A stretch of 64,000 nucleotides of DNA from GCA-2731375 sp002731375. Its GTDB lineage: Bacteria; Pseudomonadota; Alphaproteobacteria; GCA-2731375. Made by a program: the position numbers and the translations under genes. The stretch is from positions 4,226 through 68,225 of the forward strand of contig JASMDX010000011.1 in the NCBI GenBank assembly GCA_030752605.1, read 5' to 3'. The notes beneath the pieces were generated by a model. It saw only the letters and a program-made list of their open reading frames with translations. It ran no database searches and was not told the origin of the DNA. Positions 49,928 through 57,918 of the stretch are shown in pieces (positions within the stretch are counted from its first letter, which is position 1; every line of letters starts with the position of its first letter).

Positions 49928-50674
49928 CTAGGCTTCCCCGCCGGTCAAGGCATTCAGGGCGGCGGCAACATCAAAAGCACCATCGTAGAGCGCCCGGCCA
50001 ACAATAACGCCTTCGATGCCCCCCTTGATGCCCGTGTCGGCGGCGGCGCGCAAGGCATGCAGGTCGTCCAGACCGGTGACCCCACCCGAGGCAATCACCG
50101 GCGTCGAAATTCCTTCCGCCAGGGTGGAGGTCGCCGCGACGTTATGGCCCTGCATCGCACCGTCGCGGTCAATGTCGGTGTAGATGATGGCGGCGGCGCC
50201 GGCACCTTCGAAATGGCGGGCCAGATCAAGTACCGGCCTATCGGACTGTTTCACCCAGCCCTCGACCGCGACGCGGCCATCCCGGCCATCAATGCCGATG
50301 GCGACACGGCCTGGATGACGGCGGCACAGATCGGCCACCAGGTCTGGTTCGCGCAAGGCAAAGGTACCTATGATGACGCGGCGAATGCCGGCCTCCAACC
50401 AGGCCAGGGCCGTGGCCTCGTCCCGAATGCCGCCGCCCAGCTGCACGGGAATGCTCAGGGCGGCAAGGATCGCGCTGACTGCTTCGCCATTAACGGGCCG
50501 GCCCTCGATGGCGCCGTTCAGATCCACCAAGTGTAGCCATTGGCAGCCCGCGTCCTGAAACGAACGCGCCTGGGCGGCGGGGTCGTTGTTGAAGACCGTG
50601 GCAGCGGCCATTTCGCCGCGCAGCAGACGGACGCAGTCACCGTCCTTCAGGTCAATGGCGGGGTACAAATTCAT
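49928..50674 (-). CDS. hisA: 1-(5-phosphoribosyl)-5-[(5-phosphoribosylamino)methylideneamino] imidazole-4-carboxamide isomerase
   Basis: HisA performs the Amadori rearrangement of ProFAR. The 248-residue barrel starts MNLYPAIDLKDGDCVRLLRG with catalytic D8, and has VQLGGGIRDEATALAWLEAGIRRVIIGT and YTDIDRDGAMQGHN with the second aspartate. The ATG at 50674 is 14 bases after the hisH stop. Longer in-frame extension upstream overlaps hisH and is not needed. Confidence 0.98.
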   Translation of the reverse strand: MNLYPAIDLKDGDCVRLLRGEMAAATVFNNDPAAQARSFQDAGCQWLHLVDLNGAIEGRPVNGEAVSAILAALSIPVQLGGGIRDEATALAWLEAGIRRVIIGTFALREPDLVADLCRRHPGRVAIGIDGRDGRVAVEGWVKQSDRPVLDLARHFEGAGAAAIIYTDIDRDGAMQGHNVAATSTLAEGISTPVIASGGVTGLDDLHALRAAADTGIKGGIEGVIVGRALYDGAFDVAAALNALTGGEA

Positions 50675-50687
50675 AATATGTCTATCT

Positions 50688-51332
50688 CTACGGTGACCAG
50701 GAGAGGAAGTTGGCGATGAAGCGCAGGCCGATGGCTTGACTCTTTTCGGGATGGAATTGCGTGCCGGCAATATTGTTCTTGCCAATAGCGGCGACGATAG
50801 GCGGGCCGTAATCAACCTCGGCCAGAATACAGCTTTGTTCAGTTGGCACGAAGCCAAAGGAATGCACGAAATAGACATGCGCGCCTACATTGATACCAGC
50901 GAACAACGTCGGCGGCGTTTCCTTGATCCGCAGGGCGTTCCAGCCCATATGCGGCACCTTCATGCGCCGATCGCCTGGCGTGATGGCGCGGACCTCGCCA
51001 CCGATCCAGCCCAGGCCAGTGTGCTCGCCATGTTCCAGGCCACGATCGGCCAGCAGTTGCATGCCGACGCAAATGCCCAGGAACGGCCGGCCGCTTTGAT
51101 GGACGAATTCCTGCAAGGCCTCGACCATGCCATCGACCGCGCCAAGGCCGGTCCGGCAGTCGGCAAAGGCGCCGACGCCGGGCAGCACCACGCGGTCAGC
51201 GCCCGCCACAACATCCGCCTTCGAGGTGACCAGAACCTCGACCGCCCCGTCATGCGCCACGCCAGCGCGCTCGAATGCCTTGGCCGCGGAGCGGAGATTG
51301 CCGGAGCCATAGTCGACGATTGCGATACGCAT
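50688..51332 (-). CDS. hisH: Imidazole glycerol phosphate synthase, glutaminase subunit
   Basis: HisH provides ammonia to HisF. The 214-residue class I glutamine amidotransferase has the N-terminus MRIAIVDYGSGNLRSAAKAF, the oxyanion region LPGVGAFADC, the nucleophile C88 in FLGICVGMQLL, and the catalytic His/Glu in GTQFHPEKS. The start at 51332 gives the canonical N-terminus. It follows the DUF2628 gene by 18 bases. Confidence 0.97.
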   Translation of the reverse strand: MRIAIVDYGSGNLRSAAKAFERAGVAHDGAVEVLVTSKADVVAGADRVVLPGVGAFADCRTGLGAVDGMVEALQEFVHQSGRPFLGICVGMQLLADRGLEHGEHTGLGWIGGEVRAITPGDRRMKVPHMGWNALRIKETPPTLFAGINVGAHVYFVHSFGFVPTEQSCILAEVDYGPPIVAAIGKNNIAGTQFHPEKSQAIGLRFIANFLSWSP

Positions 51333-51350
51333 GGGTGTTCTCGAACTCAA

Positions 51351-51809
51351 TCAAACGGGATCAAAGGGTGTGGCGAAAGGCGTCAACGCGCTTGCCGGCA
51401 GAGGAACCGGCGCCGCCGCCGGCGCGGCATTGGGGGTTTCCCACTGGTGGTGAAAGAATATCTCTTCCGCCCGGCGTAAACTACCGGCGGCAACTACCGT
51501 TACCAGTTCATAGCCCTTGGCGCTCAAGCGCCAGCGGCGCCAATCGTTGGCTTGCGCCGCCACCAGCAATGATAGTACCAGCGAGAGCAACAGCACGGCG
51601 GTCTCGTTCAGGCCGGCGCCATAGGCCACGGCGGACAGGCCAGCGGTCAGTCCCAGATAGGCCAGAAGACCCCAGAACTGTACACGATACAAAAGCCACA
51701 GGAATGGGATGAACAACGCCGGCCAGCAAAAGCCTTCCTTGATCAAAACCACATCTGGGTCGCCCGAGATGTCCCCATTGGGTCGGTGTTGAACCGTGTA
51801 GAGGCGCAT
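51351..51809 (-). CDS. DUF2628 membrane protein in the histidine operon
   Basis: This 152-residue protein has the DUF2628 pattern: a short N-terminal strand (MRLYTVQHRP), a basic loop with an aromatic cluster (WPALFIPFLWLLYR), and three hydrophobic segments to about residue 95, with a Pro/Ala-rich cytoplasmic tail. DUF2628 genes recur between hisB and hisH in alphaproteobacteria, but no link to histidine synthesis has been established that I know of. It lies 13 bases after hisB. Confidence 0.87.
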   Translation of the reverse strand: MRLYTVQHRPNGDISGDPDVVLIKEGFCWPALFIPFLWLLYRVQFWGLLAYLGLTAGLSAVAYGAGLNETAVLLLSLVLSLLVAAQANDWRRWRLSAKGYELVTVVAAGSLRRAEEIFFHHQWETPNAAPAAAPVPLPASALTPFATPFDPV

Positions 51810-51822
51810 GGATAGCCCCGCT

Positions 51823-52422
51823 TTACAGGCTGCCGCCCAGGACGCCCTTGGTCGAGGGCACTACATCGGCCCGGCGGGAGTCGATCTCTACCGCCTGGCG
51901 CAGGCTACGGGCCAGGGCCTTGAAGCAGCCTTCGATCATGTGGTGATTGTTCTCGCCATACAGCACTTCCACGTGCAGGGTGATGCCGGCGGCTTGGCTG
52001 ATGGCCTGAAAAAATTCGCGGAACAGCTCCGTGTCCATATCGCCCAGTTTCGGACGGTTGAAGGCGACCTTCCAGATAAGATAGGGCCGATCGGACAAAT
52101 CCAGCGCCACCCGAGTCAGGGTTTCATCCATGGGCACCACGGCATTGCCATAGCGGACGATGCCCGTGCGTTCGCCCAATGCCTGGCGGATCGCCTCGCC
52201 GATGGCCAGGCCGGCATCCTCGGTGGTGTGGTGGCCGTCAATATGCAGATCGCCGTTTGCCCGCACCTTTAGATCGATCAGACTGTGGCGCGACAGCTGC
52301 TCCAGCATATGGTCAAGAAAACCAAGTCCGGTCTCCACATCATAGCTGCCCGTACCGTCCAGATTAACCTCAACGGTAATCTGGGTTTCCTTGGTATTGC
52401 GTTCCACCTTGGCCTGGCGCAT
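51823..52422 (-). CDS. hisB: Imidazoleglycerol-phosphate dehydratase
   Basis: HisB dehydrates imidazole glycerol phosphate using manganese. The 199-residue protein (the single-function form without a phosphatase domain) has LDGTGSYDVETGLGFLDHMLEQLSRH, DGHHTTEDAGLAIG with two metal-binding histidines, and the C-terminal EVLYGENNHHMIEGCFKALARSLRQA. It is the first gene of the his operon and is divergent from hslV, 194 bases away. Confidence 0.97.
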   Translation of the reverse strand: MRQAKVERNTKETQITVEVNLDGTGSYDVETGLGFLDHMLEQLSRHSLIDLKVRANGDLHIDGHHTTEDAGLAIGEAIRQALGERTGIVRYGNAVVPMDETLTRVALDLSDRPYLIWKVAFNRPKLGDMDTELFREFFQAISQAAGITLHVEVLYGENNHHMIEGCFKALARSLRQAVEIDSRRADVVPSTKGVLGGSL

Positions 52423-52557
52423 GGCCCTTGCTCCTCTTTGCCGCCTGAACCCATTTTCCGGCCGCTTTATATATACAGCGCGGTATAACAGTCCGGCGCG
52501 GCAATCGCCAGCACGTGTTCGTTAACCTTGATTGTTTCGTGTATGGAATTCGTGAAG

Positions 52558-52586
52558 CTTGAATAGAACCGTGTTTCGCCATACAT
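52558..52586 (+). promoter_or_regulatory. Candidate sigma-32 (RpoH) heat-shock promoter for hslVU
   Basis: CTTGAA at 52558-52563 and CGCCATACAT at 52577-52586, separated by 13 bases, resemble the RpoH consensus (CTTGAAA, 11-16 bases, CCCCATnT), with one mismatch in the CCCCAT part. It lies 31 bases upstream of the hslV start. RpoH control of hslVU is known in E. coli and other proteobacteria; here it is predicted from sequence. Confidence 0.6.
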
Positions 52587-52616
52587 GAGGGGTCTGACAC
52601 AAAGGATACAGAACAC

Positions 52617-53186
52617 GTGGATCATACGAACAGCGAAACCTGGTACGGCACGACGATTTTATGTGTCCGCAAGGGTGATACGGTGGTGATGGCCGGCGAT
52701 GGCCAGGTCAGTCTGGGCCAGACCGTGATCAAGGCTAATGCCCGCAAGGTGCGGCGCCTGGGCACGGGCGGCAAGATCGTTGCTGGTTTCGCCGGTGCCA
52801 CGGCGGACGCCTTTACCTTGTTCGAGCGCCTGGAAGGCAAGCTGGAACAACATCCGGGCAATCTGACCCGTGCGGCTGTGGAAATGGCCAAGGATTGGCG
52901 CACCGACCGTTATCTGCGGCGCCTGGAGGCGATGATGGCGGTAGCGGATGTAGATACCTCACTGGTGCTGACCGGAACCGGCGATGTGCTGGAACCCGAG
53001 GATGGTCTGATCGGTATCGGGTCGGGGGGTTCCTACGCCCTGGCGGCGGCCCGCGCCCTGATCGACCGGGATGACATGGCGTCGGAGGATATTGCCCGCC
53101 GCGCCATGCAGATCGCTGCCGGCATCTGCGTGTACACTAACGAGAATGTCACCTTGGAATCCCTTTGCCCCGAGAGCGATACATGA
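52617..53186 (+). CDS. hslV: ATP-dependent protease peptidase subunit HslV
   Basis: HslV is the proteasome-like threonine peptidase of the HslUV complex. The 189-residue product starts at a GTG with AAAGGA about 10 bases upstream; the propeptide is cleaved before T12 (YGTTILCVRK), giving the catalytic threonine. Other motifs: DGQVSLGQTVIKANARKVRR and IGSGGSYALAAARAL. Its stop overlaps the hslU start by ATGA. The candidate RpoH promoter lies upstream. Confidence 0.97.
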   Translation: MDHTNSETWYGTTILCVRKGDTVVMAGDGQVSLGQTVIKANARKVRRLGTGGKIVAGFAGATADAFTLFERLEGKLEQHPGNLTRAAVEMAKDWRTDRYLRRLEAMMAVADVDTSLVLTGTGDVLEPEDGLIGIGSGGSYALAAARALIDRDDMASEDIARRAMQIAAGICVYTNENVTLESLCPESDT

Positions 53187-54496
53187 CCGAATTCAGCCCC
53201 CGGGAAATCGTTTCCGAGCTTGACCGTTTTATCGTCGGCCAGAACGATGCCAAGCGTGCCGTCGCCATTGCCTTGCGCAATCGCTGGCGCCGTATGCAGC
53301 TGGAAGGCAGCATGCGAGAAGAGGTGATGCCCAAGAATATCCTGATGATCGGCCCCACGGGTGTCGGCAAGACCGAGATCGCCCGCCGCCTGGCGCGGCT
53401 GGCCGGCGCGCCGTTCGTCAAGGTTGAAGCCACGAAATTCACCGAGGTTGGCTATGTTGGCCGGGACGTCGAACAGATCGTCCGCGACTTGGTGGAAATA
53501 GCACTGACTATGATGCGGGAAAAGCGCCGGGAAACGGTTCAGGCCAAGGCCGAGCTGGCGGCGGAAGAACGCGTGCTTGACGCCCTGGTGGGCGACACCG
53601 CATCCGAATCCACCCGCGATGCGTTCCGCCAGAAGTTGCGCGAGGGCGACTTGGCGGAAAAGGAAGTCGAGCTGGACCTGGCCGATACGGGTGGCGGCGG
53701 CCTGCCCACGTTCGAGGTGCCTGGAATGCCCGGGGCACAGATGGGCATGCTGAACCTGAACGATATGCTGGGCAAGGCTCTGGGTGGCGAGCGCACCAAG
53801 CGCCGGCGCCTGACCGTGGCGGAATCCTATGACGTCCTGGTGGCGGAGGAATCTGACAAGCTGCTGGATGAAGAGGCCCTGGTCCGTGATGCCCTGAAGG
53901 CGGTGGAAGAAAACGGCATCGTCTTTCTCGACGAAATCGACAAGGTTACTGCGCGTTCCGAACGCTCGGGCGGCGATGTCAGCCGGGAAGGCGTGCAGCG
54001 GGATCTGCTGCCTTTGTTGGAAGGTACCACTGTCTCCACCAAGTACGGCGCCATCAAGACCGACCATGTGCTGTTTATCGCCTCGGGCGCTTTCCATTTG
54101 GCCAAGCCGTCGGATTTGTTGCCTGAATTACAGGGCCGTCTGCCTATTCGGGTGGAGCTGTCTGCTCTGGGCGCGGATGACTTCAAGCGCATTCTGCTGG
54201 AACCGGAAACGTCGTTGATCAAGCAATATGTCGCCTTGATGGATACCGAAGGCGTGACCCTGGAATTCGCCGATGATGCCATCGACGAAATAGCCGCCGT
54301 CGCGGCGGAGGTCAACCAGAACGTGGAGAATATCGGCGCCAGGCGCCTGCACACGATTTTGGAGCGGGTGCTGGATGAAATCAGCTTCACCGCCACGGAC
54401 CGGCCCGGTGAAACCGTTATGATCGATGCCGCTTACGTGCGCGACAACATGGGCGACCTGGCGAAAAACGCCGATTTGTCGAAGTTTATTCTGTAG
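53183..54496 (+). CDS. hslU: ATP-dependent protease ATPase subunit HslU
   Basis: HslU is the AAA+ unfoldase of the HslUV protease. The 437-residue protein has Walker A GPTGVGKTE, the substrate-pore GYVGRD, an I-domain (about residues 105-240), Walker B VFLDEIDKVTAR and the sensor region LQGRLPIRVEL. It starts in the overlap with hslV. Its last codons overlap the 3' end of a minus-strand histidine-kinase remnant by 11 bases. Confidence 0.98.
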   Translation: MTEFSPREIVSELDRFIVGQNDAKRAVAIALRNRWRRMQLEGSMREEVMPKNILMIGPTGVGKTEIARRLARLAGAPFVKVEATKFTEVGYVGRDVEQIVRDLVEIALTMMREKRRETVQAKAELAAEERVLDALVGDTASESTRDAFRQKLREGDLAEKEVELDLADTGGGGLPTFEVPGMPGAQMGMLNLNDMLGKALGGERTKRRRLTVAESYDVLVAEESDKLLDEEALVRDALKAVEENGIVFLDEIDKVTARSERSGGDVSREGVQRDLLPLLEGTTVSTKYGAIKTDHVLFIASGAFHLAKPSDLLPELQGRLPIRVELSALGADDFKRILLEPETSLIKQYVALMDTEGVTLEFADDAIDEIAAVAAEVNQNVENIGARRLHTILERVLDEISFTATDRPGETVMIDAAYVRDNMGDLAKNADLSKFIL

Positions 54497-54944
54497 TCGC
54501 GCCAACGTCGGTGGCGGGAGGCAGGGCGACAATAAACCGGCTGCCGATGCCTTCTTCCGATTCCAGGAATATCCGTCCGTGGTGGTGCTCCACGATGCGC
54601 CGGACCAGGGTTAGATCAAGAGCTTGGCCCTCCGTCTCGCCCATCAGAACCCGGCGATGGAACAGATCCCAAACATGCTGGTAATGTTCAGCGGCGAACC
54701 CCATGCCATTATCCGAGACCTGATAGACCGCGCGGCCTCCAATTACCTCTCCCGATACCTTTACGGCGCGAGGACGGTCGGGGTGGCGGTATTTGATGGC
54801 ATTGCCAAGAAGATTACTGAAACCCATCTGCAAATGAGCCGCATCGCCCCTGCAAGGCGGCAAATGGGCGATTTTTATCATGCCGCCTGTATTCTTTAGT
54901 TCGCCGGCCAGCGTCCCAGCGATTTTCGCCAACATCTCGTTCAT
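54486..54944 (-). pseudogene. Histidine-kinase ATPase domain remnant
   Basis: This 152-codon frame holds only the HATPase_c part of a sensor kinase. The N-box is present (LLGNAIKYRH, about 45-54) and G1 is intact (SDNGMGF, 77-83), but the G2 box, normally GxGIGL, reads GQALDL. The dimerisation/phosphoacceptor helices and all sensor domains are gone, with an in-frame stop six codons upstream of the first ATG. The sequence resembles the Cph1-like kinase group (VWDLFHRR). It overlaps the hslU end and is probably non-functional. Confidence 0.6.
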
Positions 54945-55005
54945 TTCTGTATTTATATAACTTCAGGTGGCCGGTATATAGTCTCGCGCCGCCGGAAGCT
55001 GTCTC

Positions 55006-55599
55006 TTAGGCCGGGTATTCGAGGCCTCGCCGGGCTGCCATGTCGCGACCGATTTCCTCCATGTCCTCGACGCTGAAACGGCGCCGGGCCAGGGGCAAAA
55101 TAATATTGTTTTCCCAGACAATATGCCGCCGCTGGGTTTCCACGAAGCGGACGACGGAAGTTTCGAACAGCTCCTTGTTTGCCACGGGCTTCCCAGCCAA
55201 TAAATCGGCATGGCCCGACACAAGAGGCTGTATCAAGGCAAGATCTTCCTCGTGCTCCTGATGCAAGGTGGCCAGAATCTGCTTGGTCTCGTAATCGGCC
55301 GGGCTGCGCAGCTCTAGACGGGGAAACAAATCGTCTTCCTCGTCGGCGATGTGAGGTGACAGTTCGTCCCGCAGATAGGCATGGATGACCGCCATGTCGG
55401 CGGCGATAGCCTCGTCCGTTGGCGGTTGGGCATAAACGCCCTCCGTCAGCAAGCGGTCCATGGTGGCTATGATTTGGCGCAAGCGGTAATGATCGGCAAA
55501 AATATATTCGATGGGCTCGCGCAAAAGGTTCTCTGGAATCAGCTCCAGGACCAGTGGTTCCCGCTGGCGCGGCGCTTTATTTTTTAAACTACTAGCCAA
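55006..55599 (-). CDS. Hemerythrin-like (HHE) domain protein
   Basis: This protein of 197 residues has a four-helix bundle with iron-ligand histidines and glutamates in FADHYRLRQII, SPHIADEEDDLFPRL, LHQEHEEDLALI and QRRHIVWENNIILPLA. Such domains bind a di-iron centre and serve in NO, oxygen or Fe-S repair responses (YtfE-like) or storage. The start is set to a TTG at 55599, because AGGAG lies 8 bases upstream (55608-55612); an upstream ATG (55635) has no ribosome site and would overlap the predicted promoter. It sits in the remains of the nir locus and keeps an FNR-type promoter. Confidence 0.82.
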   Translation of the reverse strand: MASSLKNKAPRQREPLVLELIPENLLREPIEYIFADHYRLRQIIATMDRLLTEGVYAQPPTDEAIAADMAVIHAYLRDELSPHIADEEDDLFPRLELRSPADYETKQILATLHQEHEEDLALIQPLVSGHADLLAGKPVANKELFETSVVRFVETQRRHIVWENNIILPLARRRFSVEDMEEIGRDMAARRGLEYPA

Positions 55600-55624
55600 C
55601 CCGCCAACTCCTAATTCGAAGGTA

Positions 55625-55666
55625 AATCTATTCATAAGCGCGGTTTGACGCCTTGACCCACATCAA
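55625..55666 (-). promoter_or_regulatory. FNR/Dnr-type box with matched -10 for the hemerythrin gene
   Basis: TTGACCCACATCAA at 55653-55666 matches the FNR/Anr/Dnr consensus TTGA(T/C)-N4-ATCAA perfectly and is nearly palindromic. If its centre is at -41.5, the start site falls at 55618 and a -10-like TAGATT occupies exactly -12 to -7 (55625-55630). The message would begin 19 bases before the TTG start at 55599. This is class II activation geometry, as expected for oxygen- or NO-controlled regulation. Confidence 0.65.
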
Positions 55667-55702
55667 AGATCGGGACAATGCACGTATTTATTGTAAGGCG
55701 AA

Positions 55703-56500
55703 CTAGAGGCTCGCCATGGGCTTGGATTTCAGGTGTTCAAGGGCCAGGGCGGCAAGACCGTCATCGCCGCCAATGGTGCCGCAATAGCAGGCCGGACAGG
55801 TGGCTAGGGCAAAGGCCTGATTCATATCCTCCGCGCCATGACGTCCCTCGCCGGCAAACAGGCCGATACCAAGCAAGGGACGGCCGGAGCAGGCCAGAAC
55901 GTCGTCCAAATGTGGTGGTTGATCCAGGAACGCGACCTCGACGGCGGCGAATTCATGCTGGGCGGCGATGCGTTCCTGGTGCGTCCGCGCGGCCAGGGCC
56001 GAGGCCGGATCTTGCAGCGAACCATGGGCAATCAATAGCAGACGGCAATCCGCCGCCGGCCAGGCCGCCGCCCGGGCCGAGTTTTTACCCCGCCTGGAGA
56101 TCAATTCGGCCAGGCCGGGGTTCAGGCCGAGGGGGGACCACAAAAACGGCTTTCGTGAACCGGGAATATGCGCCATAGCCTCCATCAGGTGCTGCCGGGA
56201 GGTCACGCCGTCACTCATCATGAACGGCAGCAGGCAGAGCGATTGACCGCCCGGCGCGGCCTCAAGCTGGTGCAGAACATCCGCCAGGGCCGGCGTGCCG
56301 CGCAGCACCGCTGCCCTGACCTGATCAAAATTGCCCATCGCCGCCAAATTGGCGGCCAAGGCATGCAGGGTGGCATCGCCAGCGGCACTGCCCGTACCGT
56401 GACCGACCACGATTAGCGGGCTATCGTCCTTCCCAGCCCCATTACCGTCTTGATGTCTAATGGGAGGTTCCCGCCGACAGAGTGATTTTGCTGAAGACAT
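55703..56500 (-). CDS. CbiX-like sirohydrochlorin chelatase family protein
   Basis: This 265-residue protein has the two-half class II chelatase arrangement: LIVVGHGTGSAAGDATLHAL with the metal-binding histidine in the first half, and RLLLIAHGSLQDPASALA in the second. CbiX/SirB proteins insert Co or Fe into sirohydrochlorin for cobalamin or siroheme. Beside a uroporphyrinogen methyltransferase gene and nir remnants, it would fit a siroheme branch serving heme d1 synthesis. Its ATG lies 44 bases inside the end of the nirF remnant; a GTG later in frame is the alternative. The protein looks intact. Confidence 0.82.
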   Translation of the reverse strand: MSSAKSLCRREPPIRHQDGNGAGKDDSPLIVVGHGTGSAAGDATLHALAANLAAMGNFDQVRAAVLRGTPALADVLHQLEAAPGGQSLCLLPFMMSDGVTSRQHLMEAMAHIPGSRKPFLWSPLGLNPGLAELISRRGKNSARAAAWPAADCRLLLIAHGSLQDPASALAARTHQERIAAQHEFAAVEVAFLDQPPHLDDVLACSGRPLLGIGLFAGEGRHGAEDMNQAFALATCPACYCGTIGGDDGLAALALEHLKSKPMASL

Positions 56501-56699
56501 TGTATTTTCCCGACGGCTTCACCATGGAGATGCGTTTCACTTCCTTCAAGGTCTTGGCATCATAGACCACCAGGGCCCCATCCATGTCCCAGATCGATAC
56601 CAGGTCCGAATTGCCGGTCCCGCGCAGGGTTTCCGTCTGTGCATTGGCCGTGACGGAAAGGCATAGCAAGGCACAGGTGATGAAGGCGAAAATTCTCAT
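56457..56699 (-). pseudogene. nirF: NirF remnant with internal deletion
   Basis: An 80-codon frame starts with a signal peptide (MRIFAFITCALLCLSVTANA) followed by LRGTG, the mature start of NirF, and jumps straight to the C-terminal part: LVVYDAKTLKEVKRISMVKPSGKYN, then KITLSAGTSH and stop. NirF is normally about 390-400 residues, so some 300 residues of the beta-propeller are deleted in frame. NirF is needed to make heme d1 for nitrite reductase, so this copy cannot work. Confidence 0.72.
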
Positions 56700-56709
56700 C
56701 GTTCGTCTT

Positions 56710-57069
56710 TCATTGTTCAACTTTAAGCGTCTGGCTCGTCCTCATGGCCCGTACCAGAAAGGCGGCTTCCTTCTCCTCGAGCAGAAAGCGCCAGGGCGGC
56801 ATGGGCCTGCCCGGCAGGCTCTGCATGATGATTTCCACCAAGGCGTCATCGGGTTTATCCGCTAAATTTGCCGGCAACAGAGGCGTGCCCAGGCCACCCT
56901 TGAAGGTCAGGCCACGGCAGGAACCGCAATCTTGTTGCAAGAGATACAGCAACTCCTTCTGCCGCGTTGCCGGGATACTGTCTTCACTCCAGACCGGAGT
57001 GATCGAAGTCGCAAGCAGGACGGCGGTCAGGCAGGCCTTAGCTGCCCACAGCGGAATTCGGCTGTTCAT
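56710..57069 (-). CDS. Small cytochrome c, NirC-like, with altered heme motif
   Basis: The 119-residue product starting MNSRIPLWAAKACLTAVLL has a signal peptide ending near VWS and a single c-type domain with a NirC-like core (GLTFKGGLGTPLLPANLADK) and the distal methionine in LPGRPMPPW. The heme motif reads CGSCR (cysteines present, proximal histidine replaced by arginine, CGT), which differs by one base from the histidine codon CAT. It overlaps the end of the methyltransferase gene by 32 bases. It is probably non-functional as a normal c-type cytochrome, though covalent heme attachment cannot be excluded. Confidence 0.65.
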   Translation of the reverse strand: MNSRIPLWAAKACLTAVLLATSITPVWSEDSIPATRQKELLYLLQQDCGSCRGLTFKGGLGTPLLPANLADKPDDALVEIIMQSLPGRPMPPWRFLLEEKEAAFLVRAMRTSQTLKVEQ

Positions 57070-57841
57070 CGTCTTGGGTCTGATCTTGCTTGGCATCCAC
57101 TTCCGCGCCCAATATGGCATGCAATGCCACGACCTGACCGACGACGAACAATACCGGTCCATTGAAATCGGCGGCCTTGGCATCGCCGGCAAGGCTTTCC
57201 AGCGTGGTTACGATGTGCCTTTGCGCGGGCCTGCTGCCATTGTTGATGGCGGCGGCGGGCAATTTCGGATCGGCGCCGTGCTTGATCAAATTCTCGGTAA
57301 TCTGTTCAACATTGGCCATGCCCATATAAATTACCAGCGTGGTCGATGGATCGGCCAGGCCCTGCCAGTCAAAATTCAGCTCGCTGTCTTCCCGGCAATG
57401 GCCGGTCAAGTAGCGCACCCCGGTAGCAAGACCGCGATGGGTCAAGGGCATGCCCACGGACGCCGAACAGGCCGAGGCCGAGGTAATGCCCGGCACGACT
57501 TCAAAAGGAACGTCATTTTCGACCAGAGCCATGGCCTCTTCCGAACCGCGGCCAAATACATAGGGGTCACCGCCCTTCAGGCGGATGACATTGCGGCCGG
57601 CCTTGGCCAGGCGGACCAGCAACTGGTTGATCTCGGGCTGGGGAATGCGATGGTTATGGGGCTGTTTGCCAACGCTGATAAGGGTTGCGCCAGCCGGGAT
57701 CAGGGCCAGAACGTCGGCCGAGACCAGGCGATCATAAACCACCACTTCGGCGGCCTGCAGCAACCGGTGCGCCTTTATCGTCAGCAACTCCGGATCCCCG
57801 GGTCCGGCGCCAACAAGAAATACTGTACTCGCTTTGGTCAT
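57038..57841 (-). CDS. nirE: Uroporphyrinogen-III C-methyltransferase (SUMT, CobA/NirE type)
   Basis: SUMT methylates uroporphyrinogen III twice to precorrin-2, the entry to siroheme, cobalamin and heme d1. The 267-residue protein has FLVGAGPGDPELLTIKAHRL with the SAM-binding GAGPGD, DRLVSADVLALIPAGA, RLKGGDPYVFGRGSEE, and PGITSASACSASVGMPLTHRG. It looks intact. In nir clusters this enzyme is called NirE; outside them it is CobA. Placement between NirS and NirC/NirF remnants argues for nirE. Confidence 0.92.
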   Translation of the reverse strand: MTKASTVFLVGAGPGDPELLTIKAHRLLQAAEVVVYDRLVSADVLALIPAGATLISVGKQPHNHRIPQPEINQLLVRLAKAGRNVIRLKGGDPYVFGRGSEEAMALVENDVPFEVVPGITSASACSASVGMPLTHRGLATGVRYLTGHCREDSELNFDWQGLADPSTTLVIYMGMANVEQITENLIKHGADPKLPAAAINNGSRPAQRHIVTTLESLAGDAKAADFNGPVLFVVGQVVALHAILGAEVDAKQDQTQDDEQPNSAVGS

Positions 57842-57918
57842 CTAGAGCGTCCCCCAGGGTCACGCATCGTCTTCACAGTGTCGTCTCAATAGATCGTCAA
57901 CAGAATAGTAGCGGACGA

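Noticed and set aside
53033..54097. 354-codon minus-strand frame opposite hslV/hslU
   Set aside because: Antisense to one of the most conserved genes in the window and without protein features.
56744..57892. 382-codon plus-strand frame opposite nirE and the cytochrome gene
   Set aside because: Antisense shadow of recognisable minus-strand proteins.
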